Positions 14,032-27,116 of a stretch of DNA of 64,000 nt are shown in pieces; positions within the stretch are counted from its first letter, which is position 1; every line of letters starts with the position of its first letter. Below the pieces are notes generated by a model that made no database searches, was not told where the DNA came from, and saw nothing but the letters and a program-made list of their open reading frames with translations. Source of the stretch: Sipunculus nudus (taxonomy: Eukaryota; Annelida; Sipuncula; Golfingiida; Sipunculidae); contig CM049308.1 in the NCBI GenBank assembly GCA_026874595.1, forward strand, positions 92,137,624-92,201,623, written 5' to 3'. Made by a program: the position numbers and the translations under genes.

Positions 14032-15925
14032 TTTGTACGGGGGTCATTGGTCATCTATACATTAATCCATAATTTCTCAGGAATCGTGAGAGCTACCATT
14101 CCCAGGATTTTATGCAATAATCTGTCACATATCAAATGTTGTGGCATTCAGCGTATTTTTTTGCTATCTGCATTAACTTAGATTTTATAGGGAAAAAGCT
14201 GAAAAACATTTAAAAGTCTTATTCTTGTAAACGGTCCAGCCAAATTGTTCAATATTTTACATAATAATCTCAGAGGCAAGCCCTCTCAAGTTTGTTAAAA
14301 TGGTTTTTCATTTGATGAATTTTAGTGGAGTTACACAAATTTTAACAGTCATTTGGCCAAGTAAGCATACTGACACAGTACTCTAAGAAATGACAGAAGC
14401 TAGCATTACCAGGTATTGTGCAAATTTGACTCATATTTGAAGTTGCAGATTATGTGGTGCCACCTACATTGACCTGTTTTGTATGGGCAAAAAAACTCAT
14501 AATTTTAGCCTCTTTCAGCTTAATGATGAAACTGTCAAGTTGAATTGTTCAATTTTTCAAAAGAATTATCCTAGGACATGGTTCTTACAATCATATCAGA
14601 ATATACTTAGTTTGTTGATTTTTAGTCGAGTTGTGAAAAGCTTTAGTTGGTCTTATGGCCATTATTATGTCTTTTTCAAACAGAGGACTGCAATAGTGTT
14701 CTTTTACAAAATTATTGTTTCAATAATATATTTTCTGTAACATTGCACAAAATTATTCTTAGGTGGCCTTTGTTCAAGTTTACTAGAATGATTTTTTGGC
14801 AGAACTATTGGACCTTTAACAATGAAAGTACTGCATCTTTTATTATTCTAGATATTTTGATAAAAAGTTTATGAATATGCCGGCTTGAAAAAAAAAACAA
14901 CATTTTAGCCAAAGTCTTTCAGTATGTGTAAACAGATATACCAACAGGCCAAGATTAAATCCGTATCTTTAAATAGGTTGAGAAACTACCAGCTGTTTCA
15001 GATTTGGCAACAGATCAAGAGTTCATTCAGTGCAGCGAGATATAGGTCAAGAGTTTAATCAGTGCAGCCAAGCACAAGGCATGTGATCATCTCATGGGTG
15101 ACATGTGAACACCTCATGGGCACCATGTGATCACTTCATGTGTGTCCAGCCCCTGAGCTTATGCAATGGTGTGCCTACTATTTCAGATTTGGCAACAGGC
15201 TAGAGGTCAGTCTTGATCTATTTATAGGTTTGGCAGACTGCCAACTGTATCAGATTAGGTAACAGGTCAAGAGTTTACTCAGTGCAGCCAGGTATGGGTC
15301 AGGGGTTTACTCAGTGCAGTAGCTGCATTCTATGTATAGCTTTGGCAGACTGCCAACTGTGTCTGACTCAGTGCAGCCAGGTACAGGTCAAAAGTTCACT
15401 CAGTCTAGCCAGGTGCAGGTCATGAGTACACTCAGTGCAGTAGCCTGAGCAAGCAATGACACAGTTCATTTAGGGCAACAGCCTTTCTCACTTGAGCCTG
15501 GTCAGCCCCATGCATCAGACTCAAGGTCAGTTTGATGTATTGGCCTAATATTTTGACCTGTCTATGTGTCTTTGATGGCTTTCTCGCTCACAAGACAGGT
15601 GTCGCCATCTACAATGACTTTTGCACAGTGTGTGTCCCTGCGTTTTTCTCAGGAGGGGTTTGATATATCAGTCTGAAATTGGGCATATGTATATATCTCT
15701 GATAGCGTCGTTGTATACAAGACTGGTGGTGCCAGCTACAATCTTTTTAGTGTTGTGTGCACCCATGCCAGAATTTCAGCAGTGATGTTTGTGTAATTGT
15801 TTCTTATTCAAAATGTTTAGTACTTGCATGGTTCATATACATGAAAAGTAATGGTCCAGCATTGAAGTATTATACCTGGTGTATTTCCCAATGCACAGGT
15901 TCGCATTAGGCCTGTAGGCCTTGTT
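14032..15925 (+). mobile_element. HL-1 Helitron-like element, 3' part
   Basis: It resumes HL-1 sequence at 'gtacgggggtcattggtcatc', matching 11870 onward, and ends with the intact 3' terminus: CACAGGTTCGC, then the hairpin AGGCC-TGTA-GGCCT, then TGTT. Because its start overlaps sequence already present before 12822, it comes from a second copy or a rearrangement rather than being a simple continuation. HL-1-like sequence continues to 16056. Confidence 0.6.
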
Positions 15926-16056
15926 TAAATTTATGTAACATTGCACAAAAATGATTCTTTGGTGGCCTTTTGTTTAAGTTTCTAAATGATTTTTGGCACG
16001 ATTATTAGACCTTTAAAAATGAAAGAACTGCACCTTTTATTATTCTAAACATTTTT

Positions 16057-18524
16057 AGCGAACCTGTGAGCTTATGCGATGGTGCGGCGTCATCCGTCGT
16101 ACGTCGTGCGTCGTCTGTACGTTAACAATAGCCAAAAACGGCAGGAGCTAGCATCACCAAATTTTTTGCAAAAATTAGTCATCTGAAAATCTCTATCGGA
16201 TTTTGTTTATTTTTTTCTAACTGCATTTTCTTAGATTTTATAGGGAAAAGGCTAAAAAAAGCTTTAAAATTTCTCTCAAGTTTGTTCGAATGGTTCCAGT
16301 TCGGAGATTTTTGGCCGAGTTACAGGAGGTTGAACTTAGTCATCTATCCAAAAAGCACACTAACATTAACATCTCAGAAACGGCTAGAGCTATAATCACC
16401 AATTTTTATACCAATATTTGTCACATATGTCATATCTGAAATTGAGGTATTGGTGGCGCCACCAATATTGATCTGTTTTTTTTTTACAAGCGAAAATAAA
16501 ATTTTAAACTTTTCTAGCTTATACACTGATTTATGATGAAACTGTTAAGCTGATTGGTTTAAACTTTACAAAAATTATTCTATGGTAGGGTTATGCCAGT
16601 TTTATAAGAATAGATTGGGTAAATACAGCTTTAAAAAAGCATTGTAGCCAATTGAAAAAGGCTTTCTGTGTTTGAAAACAGATTTGACAACATGCTGAGT
16701 TTTAGCAGCTAAGTCAAGAGGTCACTCAGTACAACCAGGTGGGGTCCAGACATCACCATGGCAACTGACCTGGCTCTGGCGGGTGTCTAGACAATGTGTC
16801 TAGACGTCTAGACACAGCGTCTAGACGTCTAGACAATGTCTAGACGCAGAATTCCCAGATTATTGGAACTTTATCTCACAGCTGTTTGAAAAAACTAGGT
16901 TTGCATTTTTAGCGAATTTGTGAGCTTATGCAATAGTGTGGCGTCGTCCGTCTTCCGTCGTCCGTCGTGCGTCATAACTATCTCTAAAAGGGCAGGAGCT
17001 AGCATCACCAATTGTTTTGCAAAAGATTCGCATCTAAAAAAATATCAGATTTTTAGCGAACCTGTGAGCTTATGCATCGTCCATCATGCGTCAGTGCGTC
17101 GTCTCTAGTTAACCATACCTATCTCAAAAATGGCAGGAGCTAGCATCACCAAATTTTTTGCAAATAATCAGTCATCAGTCATCATTTATTTTTTTTCTAA
17201 CTACATCTTCTTAGATTTTTGCACAGCGTCCATCAGTTCATCTGCCTTGGGATAAAAACCCTCATATCTCTGCATTGGTTGGACTTGTCGACCTAAAATT
17301 TTGCATGGGTATACATCTTAGACAGCTTTCTTGATTTTATGACAGGTGGTGCCACCTACATCACGTTAAGCCGCAGAAATAAAAGCTCATATCTCGGGAA
17401 CCGTTTGACCAGTTGGGCCAAAATTTTGCATGTGTATATATCTCCCATAGCTCTTTATTATACGCAAAACTGGTGGGGCCACCTGCAACCATTTTTGCAC
17501 AGCGTCCGTCTGTTTGTCTGCCTTGGGACAAAATCACTCATATCTCAGCAGTGGTTTGACATATCTGCCTAAAATTTTGCATGTTTATACATCCTTGACG
17601 GCTTTCTTGATTTTATGGCAGGTGGCGCCACCTACATTCAAATTAACGCTGCAAACATTCAAGCTCATATCTCTAGAACCATTTGACTAATTGGGCAAAA
17701 ATTTTGCATGTTTATAGATCTCACATAGCTCTTTATCATATGTAAAACTGGTGGCGCTACCTGCAATCATTTTTGCTCAGTGTCCGTCTGTTTGTTTGCC
17801 GTGGGATAAAAACACTCATATCTCAGTAGTGGTTTGACTTATCTGCCTAATATTTTGCATGTTTATACATCTTGGATAGCTTTCTTGATTTTGTGGCAGG
17901 TGGCGCCACCTACATTTATGTATACGCTGCAGACATTCAGGCTTATATTTCAGGACTGGTTTTACATATCCCCCTGAAATTTATCATGTATATAGATCTC
18001 ACATAGCTCTTAATCATACACAAAAGTGGTGGCGCCACCTACCACCATTTTTGCACAGCGTCCGTCTCTCAGTAAGGGTTTGACTTGTCTGCCAAAAATT
18101 ATGCATGTTTATACATCTTGGTCAGCTTTCTGGATTTTGTGGTAGGTGGCGCAAACTACATACACATTTCGGCTTCAGACATCCATATTGCACAGTTCAC
18201 TCGGGGCCCTATAATGACTTTTGCACAGTGTGCACTTATTTCTCAGGAGGGGTTTGATATATCAGCCTAGAACTTGGCATATTTATACATCTGTTATAGC
18301 TTCTTCCTATACAGGACTGGTAGTGCCACCTACAATCATTTTTGTGTTGTGTGCACCCATGCCAAAATTTCAGCAGTTATATTTGTGTAATTAGTTTTTG
18401 TTCAAAATATTTAGTACTTGCATTGCTCATTTACATGTTACACATGTACTTGAAAAGTATCGGTCCAGCATTGAAGCATTATACCTGGTATATATCCCAT
18501 TGCATTAGGCCTGTAGGCCTCGTT
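16057..18524 (+). mobile_element. HL-1 Helitron-like element with repeated 5' ends
   Basis: It begins with AGCGAACCTGTGAGCTTATG at 16057. The same 5' start recurs at about 16913 and 17056, so pieces are nested or tandemly captured. From 17220 to 18180 it holds tandem modules with 'actcatatctc...tttgact' phrases and palindromes at 17621, 17899 and 18028. It ends at the GCATTAGGCC hairpin near 18524. Confidence 0.65.
16785..16845. repeat. Cluster of six GTCTAGAC palindromes
   Basis: GTCTAGAC occurs at 16785, 16798, 16806, 16819, 16827 and 16838, two pairs being directly abutted. Six copies of an 8-bp palindrome in 61 bp cannot be chance. The block has no equivalent in the other HL-1 copies of this window. 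Confidence 0.9.
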
Positions 18525-18654
18525 TAAGGTTTTCTTTTAGTCTTCTTGGGTTGGACAATCATTTTTTCAAAATCCTGGATCTGTCCCTGCACAGTCACAT
18601 AATTTTATTTATTACTATATATTTCATCTGCAATATATAAATAATGTTCTCCGA

Positions 18655-18765
18655 ATAGTGTGTGTGTGTGAGGGGGGGGGGGTGATTACATTGACCCCCC
18701 GCCCCTTCCCCTTGCCAAAAAGTGGGGGGGGGGGGATATATAGTTATATACCCCCACCCCCTCTA
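18655..18765. repeat. GT tract with alternating poly-G and poly-C runs
   Basis: A (GT)n stretch leads into runs of G (10 or more) and C that could pair with each other. Simple sequence, no gene. Confidence 0.85.
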
Positions 18766-18972
18766 TATTGACGCCCCTGCCGTCAAGTGGTCTGCATTCT
18801 AGAAACTTAAATTCGTCACCCCAAAAACGTCTAACGTTAGGGATTATTTTCATGGATCACAAAGGTTAACTATATTAAAATGAAATGTTTTTTATATTTT
18901 TTTCATAAAAGAAGGATGGGCTGTCAGGAGCATTGTTAATTATTTTCCCGAGATACTGCTATCAGTAATTAA

Positions 18973-19060
18973 CTAGATATTTCTTGGCACCGCAGGTGCC
19001 ATTATATCCTCAGACAATTAATCCCCCTGCCCCTTTAAGAATACCCCCCCCCCCCATCTT
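18973..19060 (-). mobile_element. HL-5 3' end fragment
   Basis: On the minus strand it reads GTCTGAGGATATAA, then the hairpin GGCACC-TGC-GGTGCC, then AAGAAATAT and CTAG before TT, the same terminus as the copy at 20074. Only the 3' end is recognisable. Confidence 0.6.
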
Positions 19061-20073
19061 CAGCAGCAGAAATTGAAAGTTTATTTCTTCAAACGACTTC
19101 GAAGTTGGTTCACTAGGTTGTCAGTAGTGTATTTTGATCAGTCACGTTTCTTGTTTTTAGGATTCGTGAGCTTACAATAAATACTCAAGATATGTAAACC
19201 TTAATTACACTCGTGAATACGATTAGGCATATGGTTTGGGAATGTCATTACTATGGAATACAGCTACACTCCCGTTTAAATAAGTTATTATGCACATTGC
19301 ACCACATTTGCCAACTGCATTCTCGTGAACAATAAAATAGAGAGTGAAAGCTAGCATCTATACCAAAGTCAATTTTACAGACGGTGGAATGAACAAATAC
19401 CTTCAATACGGTACATTTTGGTTCTAGAACTACTGAGTGAATATTATGCGGATTGAATACGCGGACACCTAAAAAAGTGCAACAGCGACCCTTACCAAAG
19501 TTAATATTTCATGTGTTAATACTTAAGAAACTGTTGATCTTGGGGAAACCCACTGTGCATGTGCAGATAATAAACGAAATAGGTATAGTATTGCATATAG
19601 CATGTATATCTTAGTTTGAAAATGGCGTCATGTTTATATTTATTTACACGAGGTTTCATGTATAAACGAACAAAATGAAGTGTCACAGATTACACTTTCC
19701 CTTGTAGATTAAAAGACAAAGACACGGGTTATTTTACGAGTTTCGTTTAGAGAGAATTACATAGCAATGACACTAAACTGTAAGAAATTGTAAGATTTTC
19801 TGGAACGAGTTGGTTTTCCCGGAAGACATGCATAAGACAAAGGGACAGGTAATTTCACGTTCGGTGTACCCAGGATTATGTTCCCTAATGTTAACCCTAT
19901 TCCTAATATCTAACACTAACAATTTGAAAAGGTTTTCCCGTAAGCTATGTGAGAGGGATAAGATGTTTTTTATGTTCAATATATCTGACTGAATCCAAAA
20001 CAGAGAAAGCCGCTGTACACTTTATCAAAAAGTATTCGTCGTAAAATTACACAGTAAGAATACACATTAACAA
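19061..20073. other. Unassigned sequence between two HL-5 termini
   Basis: No gene, repeat unit or splice-competent frame was recognised. It could be single-copy DNA or the decayed body of an older insertion. Confidence 0.5.
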
Positions 20074-21027
20074 CTAGAAATTTCTTGGTACCTGCGGTGC
20101 CATAATATCCCCAGACAATTATCTCCCTCCCAGCCCTTGATAAGATGCATCTAACCTGTAATTTTGATGACTGTACAATTTTTTTTTAGTTATTGCCGTA
20201 ATTGAATTTTAACATTATTGCTGCTGTGACCTTGAAAAAATGTATCAAGGTCATCCATGTTCAAATTTGACCTAGCTGTTGATAAGATGCATCAAACTTG
20301 TGGGTTTTGTGACTATACCTCAAATTCTTACAAAGTTATTGCGTTAACTTCATTTTAACAAGAAAACGACACAAGGTGGCGCCACTTGTCTTCTGCAAAA
20401 GACAAAGCTATCCAAGATCTTCGGTCAATTTGATTTTTGAATCATTCCATGTATCCCTTACTGAGATATTAAAGATTTTGTGTGAACTTCACCAAATATG
20501 GGAATATTCAAGGTCAAGGCCACTCATAGGAAAGGTCATGCCCCCAATTTAAATAAACATCATCCCATAACCCATTTCTATGTATATGCATAATATAAAA
20601 GAAATCTATTAGTTTTTTACTTATATAGCTCACAGTACTGTCAAGTGGCAATTTTAGGGGTATTAAAAGGCATGAAAACAATTAAGAATAATAGATGGCG
20701 CCACCAGTTTCTAGAACATGACAACCCTTTCCATGATCTTTGATCAACTTGATTTTGGGATCAATCCATGCAAGATTTTTTTAGATATTTAAGAATTTGT
20801 GTGATTTTCCCCAAAATTGGAACTATTCAAGGTAAAAGACACTCTCCTAGTATAGGTCATTACCTCATTTTAAATAGGCGTCATCCTCTCATCCATATCT
20901 ATACATATACCAAGTTTGGTAAAGATCCGTGAAATATTTTTCGAGTTATCGCGCCAACAAGATATATATGCGGCGGCGGCGGGACCGTCAAGAAAGCATA
21001 GTATCTCCCGACTTTGTCTGGGGATAC
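20074..21027 (-). mobile_element. HL-5 Helitron-like element, minus-strand copy
   Basis: In element orientation it starts GTATCCCCAGACAAAGTCGG (21027 leftward) and ends with GTCTGGGGATATTA, the hairpin GGCACC-GCA-GGTACC, then CTAG before TT (20077-20074). The interior has 'aaggtcaaggcc' phrases and two variants of the GGCGCCACC palindrome (20375, 20695). A GCGGCGGCGG stretch follows the 5' end, as in the copy at 50433. No coding capacity. Confidence 0.75.
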
Positions 21028-24000
21028 AAATATACGTTTGATAAACCCTCTTAAACAGAGGGACTGGGATGTGTTACCAAACGTGAGTACATTCAAAAAT
21101 AAGGACTTTAGCTGGCATGATATATTAAAGCTATAACATCCAATGCCTCTCAAGCTACTGTTCTGCTACGTAGGACTTAGTCCACCCAAACTTTGACGAC
21201 TTTTACAGCGATTTACGGTGATCTGGATACCAATAATAATAATAATAATAATAAAGCCATGATTCGTTACGACTGCGCTCCACCAATCCAGACTGCAAGG
21301 AATCATTGAGACCTGATATATTCATTAACAGACTGCACAGTCTCCCCCAAGTACACTTGCAGTTTTCGGTTACTCGAGTAACTCAGATGTCTTCCAAGAA
21401 TCGAACACTTTTATAATCGATTCATTCAGGAGAATGGGAAGACTGCGAAGATACAAAATACTTCGTTGATGCCAGAGGAACCACAAAATGCTGCCTAGAA
21501 GGAGAAGATGGTACGAAATGATATGGGGGCTGACACGAAAGAAGCCTGGTGAAAGCCTGAAAGGGTCTGATGAACGCCTGAAAGGGTTCACCGACTCGAC
21601 CAAGTGGATAACAGGAGCGACACATTGTGTGGGCCAATTGCTGGGAACAACAGAAGCAAGATGGCAACAGAGCCCCACACGGCTCCTTCAGGTGACAGCC
21701 GAGCGGAAGTTGACAAAGAGGATGAGTCTCCTGACCCTCCAGTAACGGAGGGTAGGATGACAAAGTCTCTGCTTCGAACTCAACCTGCAGCTACTCCATT
21801 CACCAAGCTACCTGCCAAGGTGGAGGAGCTGATGCCAAAATGTAATACTTATTTAGATACTCTAGAAGCGGGCGAACAGGTCGAAGAGACTGCAGGACCG
21901 TAAAGGGTAGAGGCCAAGAACCAGTGGATTTGGCATTTCTTCGACAGCAACGTATGAGTCGCACATGATACGGCAATGTCGCGCATGATAGCAGCAGAAT
22001 GACACGTAGTCTTATTTTCGTGCCCCACCAGTAGCTGGAAATCCGTCCTTCCAGCATAAGTAGCAGCAGTTCCTGCAGCGACAGTAGTACATCAAACGAG
22101 CCAAACAGTAGCCAGATGAACAGCAGTAGTGCTTGTGCTAATCTTACCTCCCAACCTCAGTAGTGGTACCAACACGTTATGTATGAAAAAAGTGCTTGGT
22201 GAAAACAACTGCCCAAATGGCTGACAAACATGTTTATAATAATGATTGTAAACAATAAACGTTGTTGTGTACTGTCCTGGTGTAATACGATTATTTTTTA
22301 TTGTTGCGGATTCAGAAGAAAGGTTGATATGCAGAACAGCCCGCGCCTTTCAATGTAGTAGCTACAAGATGGGCTCTGTGACCTTCAGAAATGCATTCAA
22401 AATTTAGCCCATTATATCGTGAATCACTGGTGTATGGTTACAAATATTTATTTTCAGGATATTGTGCTAAAATCATTTCAGCAGGATGGCTTCTGTGTTG
22501 AGAATGCATCAAGGTCATCCATATTCAAATTTTAACCATGACATCGTATCTCTGAAGGACGCTCACCATTTATGTCCCCTGCCGACGATGCCTTCGGCGA
22601 CGGACAAAAATGTTTGGTCTGTCTGTAGAGATTGCTCTAATGAAGTATGAGGAGCTTATGCCGTCGTCACATTGAGCAATAAAGGACATTTCATATGTTT
22701 AGCAAACGTGATTATTACAGCATATTGTAGCAACGGGTACCCAATGCTCATGCTATGAGACCTTATTGATCAAGGAACGTAATCTGCGTCATCAACGACG
22801 GCCACCAGCACAAGGAATTGAAAACATTTTTAGTCGCATGGTACATGAAATGCACATTCTTTGGACCCCTCATGTGCTTGCATCCATGACCCGTATGGTA
22901 TGATAAGACAGTCGTCTTGTACTGAGTTGCTCTGAAATCAAAAGAAAGACGTACTCCTTTTTAACAGCCTCACGTTTCCCGTAATGCGTGAGAGATGTGG
23001 TCGATGATAGCATGGTTCTGTCCTGGTAGTCAAGTGCCTTAGGATTTCTATAGCCAGTTTCAAACCAGAGCCACGACGTACAGAAACTTTCCTGCTTATT
23101 CTTGAGACAAGCCTCTGTAGAAACTGGAAGTTTATTTCTTAAACCCAGACACTTTCTCATTTCTGGGTCCAGAAGCATGCTTTGGCCATATTATTATAGA
23201 GTGGTAACTTTAAATATTGGCAATTCTCCCTCTCCTCAGTAGCAAGGGCTTGATCCAGAATCTTCTCTTCATCGGCGTCTTCTGTTCGGCGATGGTTAGC
23301 TCTAGGACAGACATAGCTCTGTCCGATTCACCATTGGTTTGGAGATGTCTGGGCCTTTTGACATGCGTGAAGTGCATCTTGGAAGAAAGCAGCTGCCGAG
23401 GATGTAGGAACCGGAGCCGTCTATTTGCTGGAGCTGAATTGTGAGCTTCCTAGAAGGCTGCAGAGGACTGGTTTGAGCTCTAGATCATAAACCCATTTCC
23501 TGCAGTGGCAGGCTGTCAGGCTGCATTATATGTTTAAGCTTGGCTAAAGTTAACCATATACATACAAAATTCACCAAAATTTAAAACACATTATCACATT
23601 CAATTGATAAACATTTTAATGACTAAGCTTGTTAATGATATGCAGGAAAAATTGGCACCTCTGGAGCTACAAATATTTAGGGTTAGCTCTAAGGCTGTGT
23701 ATTGGTATTTCAAGAAAAATAAACTCAACAATCGTGTAGAGAAAAACAAATATAAATGTTAAAAAAAAGTCTGTCCCAGTTATGGGAAGAAAACCGACGA
23801 TACAAGTTTCCAGAGTGATTTCTTTTATTGGAGGTTGTTGTTTATATCTCAGGAATGTAGTGCGTAGTATATCCCATTTTGGTATTGCATAGTATCTTAT
23901 TTTATATATCAGTTGACTTCTCCGATCAAGTGGAAAATCATGATATGTAATACAACAACACAGGTCTTTCCGGCCATTCCATGACAATCGTTCCCGATTC

Positions 24001-24650
24001 CATTACTCAATCGTCCAATTCACCTATTGCTCAAAGATGTCAGACATGCGTTTCATCCAAATTATCCATTACCTCACCCAGTATCAACCTGTTCCTCTAT
24101 CTAAACAAAATGTAAACCTTTTGGATTGAAATTACCAATTACCGGTAAATATACAGGTAATACTGTGCATTGCAAGGAGTGTCACAGTGCATGGTAATGG
24201 ATAGCCTACTTAGCAGCATAAGGTGCCGAAAATTAAGATGCAGACATTTTAGTTAAGGGTGTTTAAAGTTCAATTATAGGTTGCTGGCTTGTAAACTCTG
24301 CGTAATTATTGACATACTGATGACACAACTAGGCCTGTTAAGAAAGTATTTAATACTCTTTTCAATACAATAGTACATTTACGGTGGTCCAAACTGCCCT
24401 CCAGTTTGAATCATGTATTCTTCTCACAGCTTGAAGAGGGCATTTCAGTTCTGCTTCAGTTCACAAATGATGTCTTTTTCCCCAATTATCATTCCATATC
24501 ACACTGGTTACATGAGAAGATTTCTTTGGCTACATTTGACTAATTTACACTGATGTAGTAGGTACAATGAGCCACGTGGGAGCAGAATCTTCCAAGTCAG
24601 ATTAGTCAAGTATGGACATGTGAAAACCTGTAATGCTATAATCACAAGCC
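21028..24650. other. Unassigned intergenic region, no supported gene
   Basis: It contains an AAT microsatellite near 21235, GC-richer open frames around 21490-21900 that match no family I recognise, and a 54-codon frame near 22737-22898 preceded by TTGTAG and ended by TGA. The last is rich in Arg/His and could be an exon or an old element fragment. None is strong enough to call as a gene. Confidence 0.45.
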
Positions 24651-24724
24651 CAAGTGTACTTTTTCCAGTTTTTTAATTATCCGATACTGATCATTCTCGT
24701 TGGCTACAATATTAGTTGTAGTAA

Positions 24725-24730
24725 TTTATT
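24725..24730 (-). terminator. Polyadenylation signal AATAAA of POP7
   Basis: TTTATT on the plus strand gives AATAAA on the minus strand, about 10 nt past the POP7 stop codon. Being so close implies a very short 3' UTR; a later signal may be used instead. Confidence 0.45.
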
Positions 24731-24739
24731 AAATTTCAT

Positions 24740-25171
24740 TTACTTCGTCTTTGACTCTTGTTCTTTAACATCGTGTTTTATAACATCAATATTCAGTTTG
24801 TACACTTTTATATGCACGGCACTATTGTTCCTAAACTGTATCTGTGGCTCTAAGTCATCTGTTTCTGGTTCCAGATCGTCTATGAGCTCTACTGTTGACG
24901 TATATGTGGCAACTTCTAGTGACCCTTGACCCTGGACTTTCAGCTGTAAAGCAAGATTGATTGCCCGCATTGCAGCTGCACCAAGCCCATGGATGAAAAC
25001 TTCTTTTTGTCCCGTGTCCAGCAATCTATGGCACCGCTGCAACTGTGCCTTAAAGTCTGTCTTTTTTGTGACGTAAACATCGTTCTTCTTCTTGGGTAGA
25101 TGTTTCGGAAGACGCTTGCGCAATGAGTATTCTTCACTGTCAAATTCCATTGCAGCTTTGCCGTCTGCCAT
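24740..25171 (-). CDS. POP7: Ribonuclease P/MRP protein subunit p20 (POP7/RPP20)
   Basis: The predicted 143-residue basic protein fits the POP7 family (about 140 residues in human), the Alba-fold subunit that pairs with POP6/Rpp25 on the RNA of nuclear RNase P and RNase MRP for tRNA and rRNA processing. Landmarks seen: an N-terminal YSLRKRLPKHLPKK segment, NDVYV then KTDFKAQLQRC (about residues 30-46), the Alba core IHGLGAAAMRAINLALQL (about 60-77), and STVELIDDLEPETDDLEP then RNNSAVHIKVYK near the C-terminus. These match the family in order and spacing. The frame is complete and uninterrupted, with no sign of introns. Its start codon faces the GCN2 start 3.4 kb away, with a LINE between them. 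A processed retrocopy is possible, but the intact frame and absence of a poly(A) tract directly after it favour a functional gene. Confidence 0.93.
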   Translation of the reverse strand: MADGKAAMEFDSEEYSLRKRLPKHLPKKKNDVYVTKKTDFKAQLQRCHRLLDTGQKEVFIHGLGAAAMRAINLALQLKVQGQGSLEVATYTSTVELIDDLEPETDDLEPQIQFRNNSAVHIKVYKLNIDVIKHDVKEQESKTK

Positions 25172-25285
25172 TTTGAGCGATATTGTGGGTAATTAACTTT
25201 CATCGGCTGGTACGGACTAAAACCTGAATGTCGAAGGTCGGATACCAAGTAGGATGCCAAGCAGGATATATCAGTTTCGGATGAC

Positions 25286-25296
25286 TAATGTATACT
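25286..25296. repeat. LINE target-site duplication, poly(A) side
   Basis: TAATGTATACT here matches 26342-26352 exactly and directly abuts the T run, which is the LINE's poly(A) read on the plus strand. Confidence 0.85.
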
Positions 25297-26341
25297 TTTT
25301 TTTTTTTTTTTTTTTATTATTGTGAAAATAATACATAACATACATACATGCAACATATATAATACATTACATAGATACATGACGTAACAAATTACAAAAC
25401 AATAACAAATGAATCCAGAACGTGTTATACATTATGTAAATGAGATGGAAAAACAAGTTTATAATAACAAAGTATAATATTATTATCATAAAGATTTTAC
25501 ATCTGCCAGGTAGCAGTTTACTTTTTTTGTCCATGTTTGTTGATAGAAAAAAAGTGATACATACATAAAAATAACAAAATACTGTTATGTCTTTAAGATG
25601 CAAACAAGGTTGGACCATTTATTATTATGTTGGTTGAGTTTACCTCTTTTGATTGCTCTCATTCTTTCTATTAAATATATTTCATTTATGAATTGCAAAA
25701 AACCCTTCAAGTCTGGTTTCTTACTGTAACATCTGCAATTATATATATATTTCTTTACAACAAGAGAAAGCATATTCAGCCAAACATATTTACTATTACC
25801 AAGTAGCACATTGCCATTTGATGGTTTAATGGTCACTCTGTTTGAAGATTTAGCATTTAAGGTTCTCCAAATGTCCGTCCACAGTATCACTGTAAATGGG
25901 CATTCGCAAAATATGTGTTCAAGAGTTTCATCTTCTTCTTTACAGATGGTGCATTTGCTTGTATCAATAATACGTATTTTATGTAGAAAAGGGTTTAATG
26001 TAAGTTTTCTATGTAATATATAATATTGGAACATTCGTAATTTTGATGATATTGTGGTTTTATAAAGTTTGGAGAAACCCTGGTAGACATTGTCTTCCAA
26101 GATGTTTAATTCGTCTGACCATTTTTTTAATGCTTTTTCAGGTTTAACTATATGCTTGTTAACAATACTATTGTATATCTGTTTTGTATTTTCTTTGTTT
26201 AGAAATTCTTTTAAATTAATGTCTAATTCTATTGGTGCTAGCATATCTTTATCATACCCTTGGATAATTAGTTTCCACTTATTTGGTATTGTTTTTAGTA
26301 AACTAGCATAACTGAGAAAATCAATTTTAATTATATAGACT
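25297..26341 (-). mobile_element. 5'-truncated LINE (non-LTR retrotransposon) insertion
   Basis: The insertion is bounded by an 11-bp target duplication and ends in about 20 A on its own (minus) strand, classic target-primed reverse transcription. It keeps only the C-terminal part of ORF2 plus about 270 bp of 3' UTR. The intact frame and exact duplication imply a fairly recent insertion. It lies between the divergent POP7 and GCN2 genes, so it may separate or alter shared regulatory DNA. Confidence 0.9.
25585..26341 (-). pseudogene. LINE ORF2 C-terminal fragment
   Basis: One open frame of about 250 codons runs from the truncation point to a stop at 25585; the first ATG at 26244 is internal. 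It includes FQYYILHRKLTLNPFLHKI, then the zinc-knuckle-like C-x2-C...H-x4-C (CTICKEEDETLEHIFCECPF) and the W-x2-I of the RT-associated C-terminal domain found in L1/Tx1- and I-like elements. The endonuclease and RT palm are missing, so it cannot be active. Confidence 0.85.
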
Positions 26342-26352
26342 TAATGTATACT
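26342..26352. repeat. LINE target-site duplication, 5' side
   Basis: TAATGTATACT, identical to 25286-25296, marks the truncated 5' end of the LINE. Confidence 0.85.
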
Positions 26353-27048
26353 AATACATGGGGGAATTAAAACATAGATATATATTTTCAGCGAAAATGA
26401 CGTATGAATGTTTAAAAAGATGCCTACATTTGTATTAAATTTAATAAAATGCGAGCTGTTCACCGTTCTATTTATATGTCAAAAATACAAATATATTGTA
26501 TATTATTGAAAATACTTTGTGATACATACCTGCGAGACATTCATGGCCTACGGCAAATAAATTTTATATTCGTAGATACTCTTTTTGTGCTTACTTGTCC
26601 AGACACTAAATTCTAAATTCAGATATACTTGCAGAAAGTATATTTCTTTTACACACAAATGACTGCAGTGGAATGACTGCATTGAAGCCGAAATGGCCCC
26701 TACAGTCAATCCTAAACAAGCATTTTGAAACCATGTATCTCACTGGTCACATTAAAAAAAACCCCAGAAGAATGCGGTATTTTTTTTTGTAAAGTTTATG
26801 CTAAAACATATAAAAACTTAACATTGTTTTTAACACCACCTGCCATAATAGCTAGAGCCAACCAGAGCCTGCCAAACTATAATCTATTTCACCATAAATG
26901 CTCTTTTACTCCGAGTGATTGACTCAAAATGATCTTGGTCCATGTCAACTCACCCGTGGAAAGCCCGTCCTGCACAAATCCGCCAGAAGTCCCAATCCAA
27001 GCACGGGAAGTATGATGTAAATCAATAAATAAATAAATAAATAAATAA

Positions 27049-27116
<68 letters not shown>

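Noticed and set aside
21488-21903. Overlapping open frames on both strands
   Set aside because: GC-richer sequence gives chance open frames; no motif, no splice logic and no family resemblance was found.
23667-23987. 106-codon minus-strand frame with hydrophobic stretch
   Set aside because: No recognisable domain, AT-rich composition typical of non-coding DNA, no supporting splice or promoter context.
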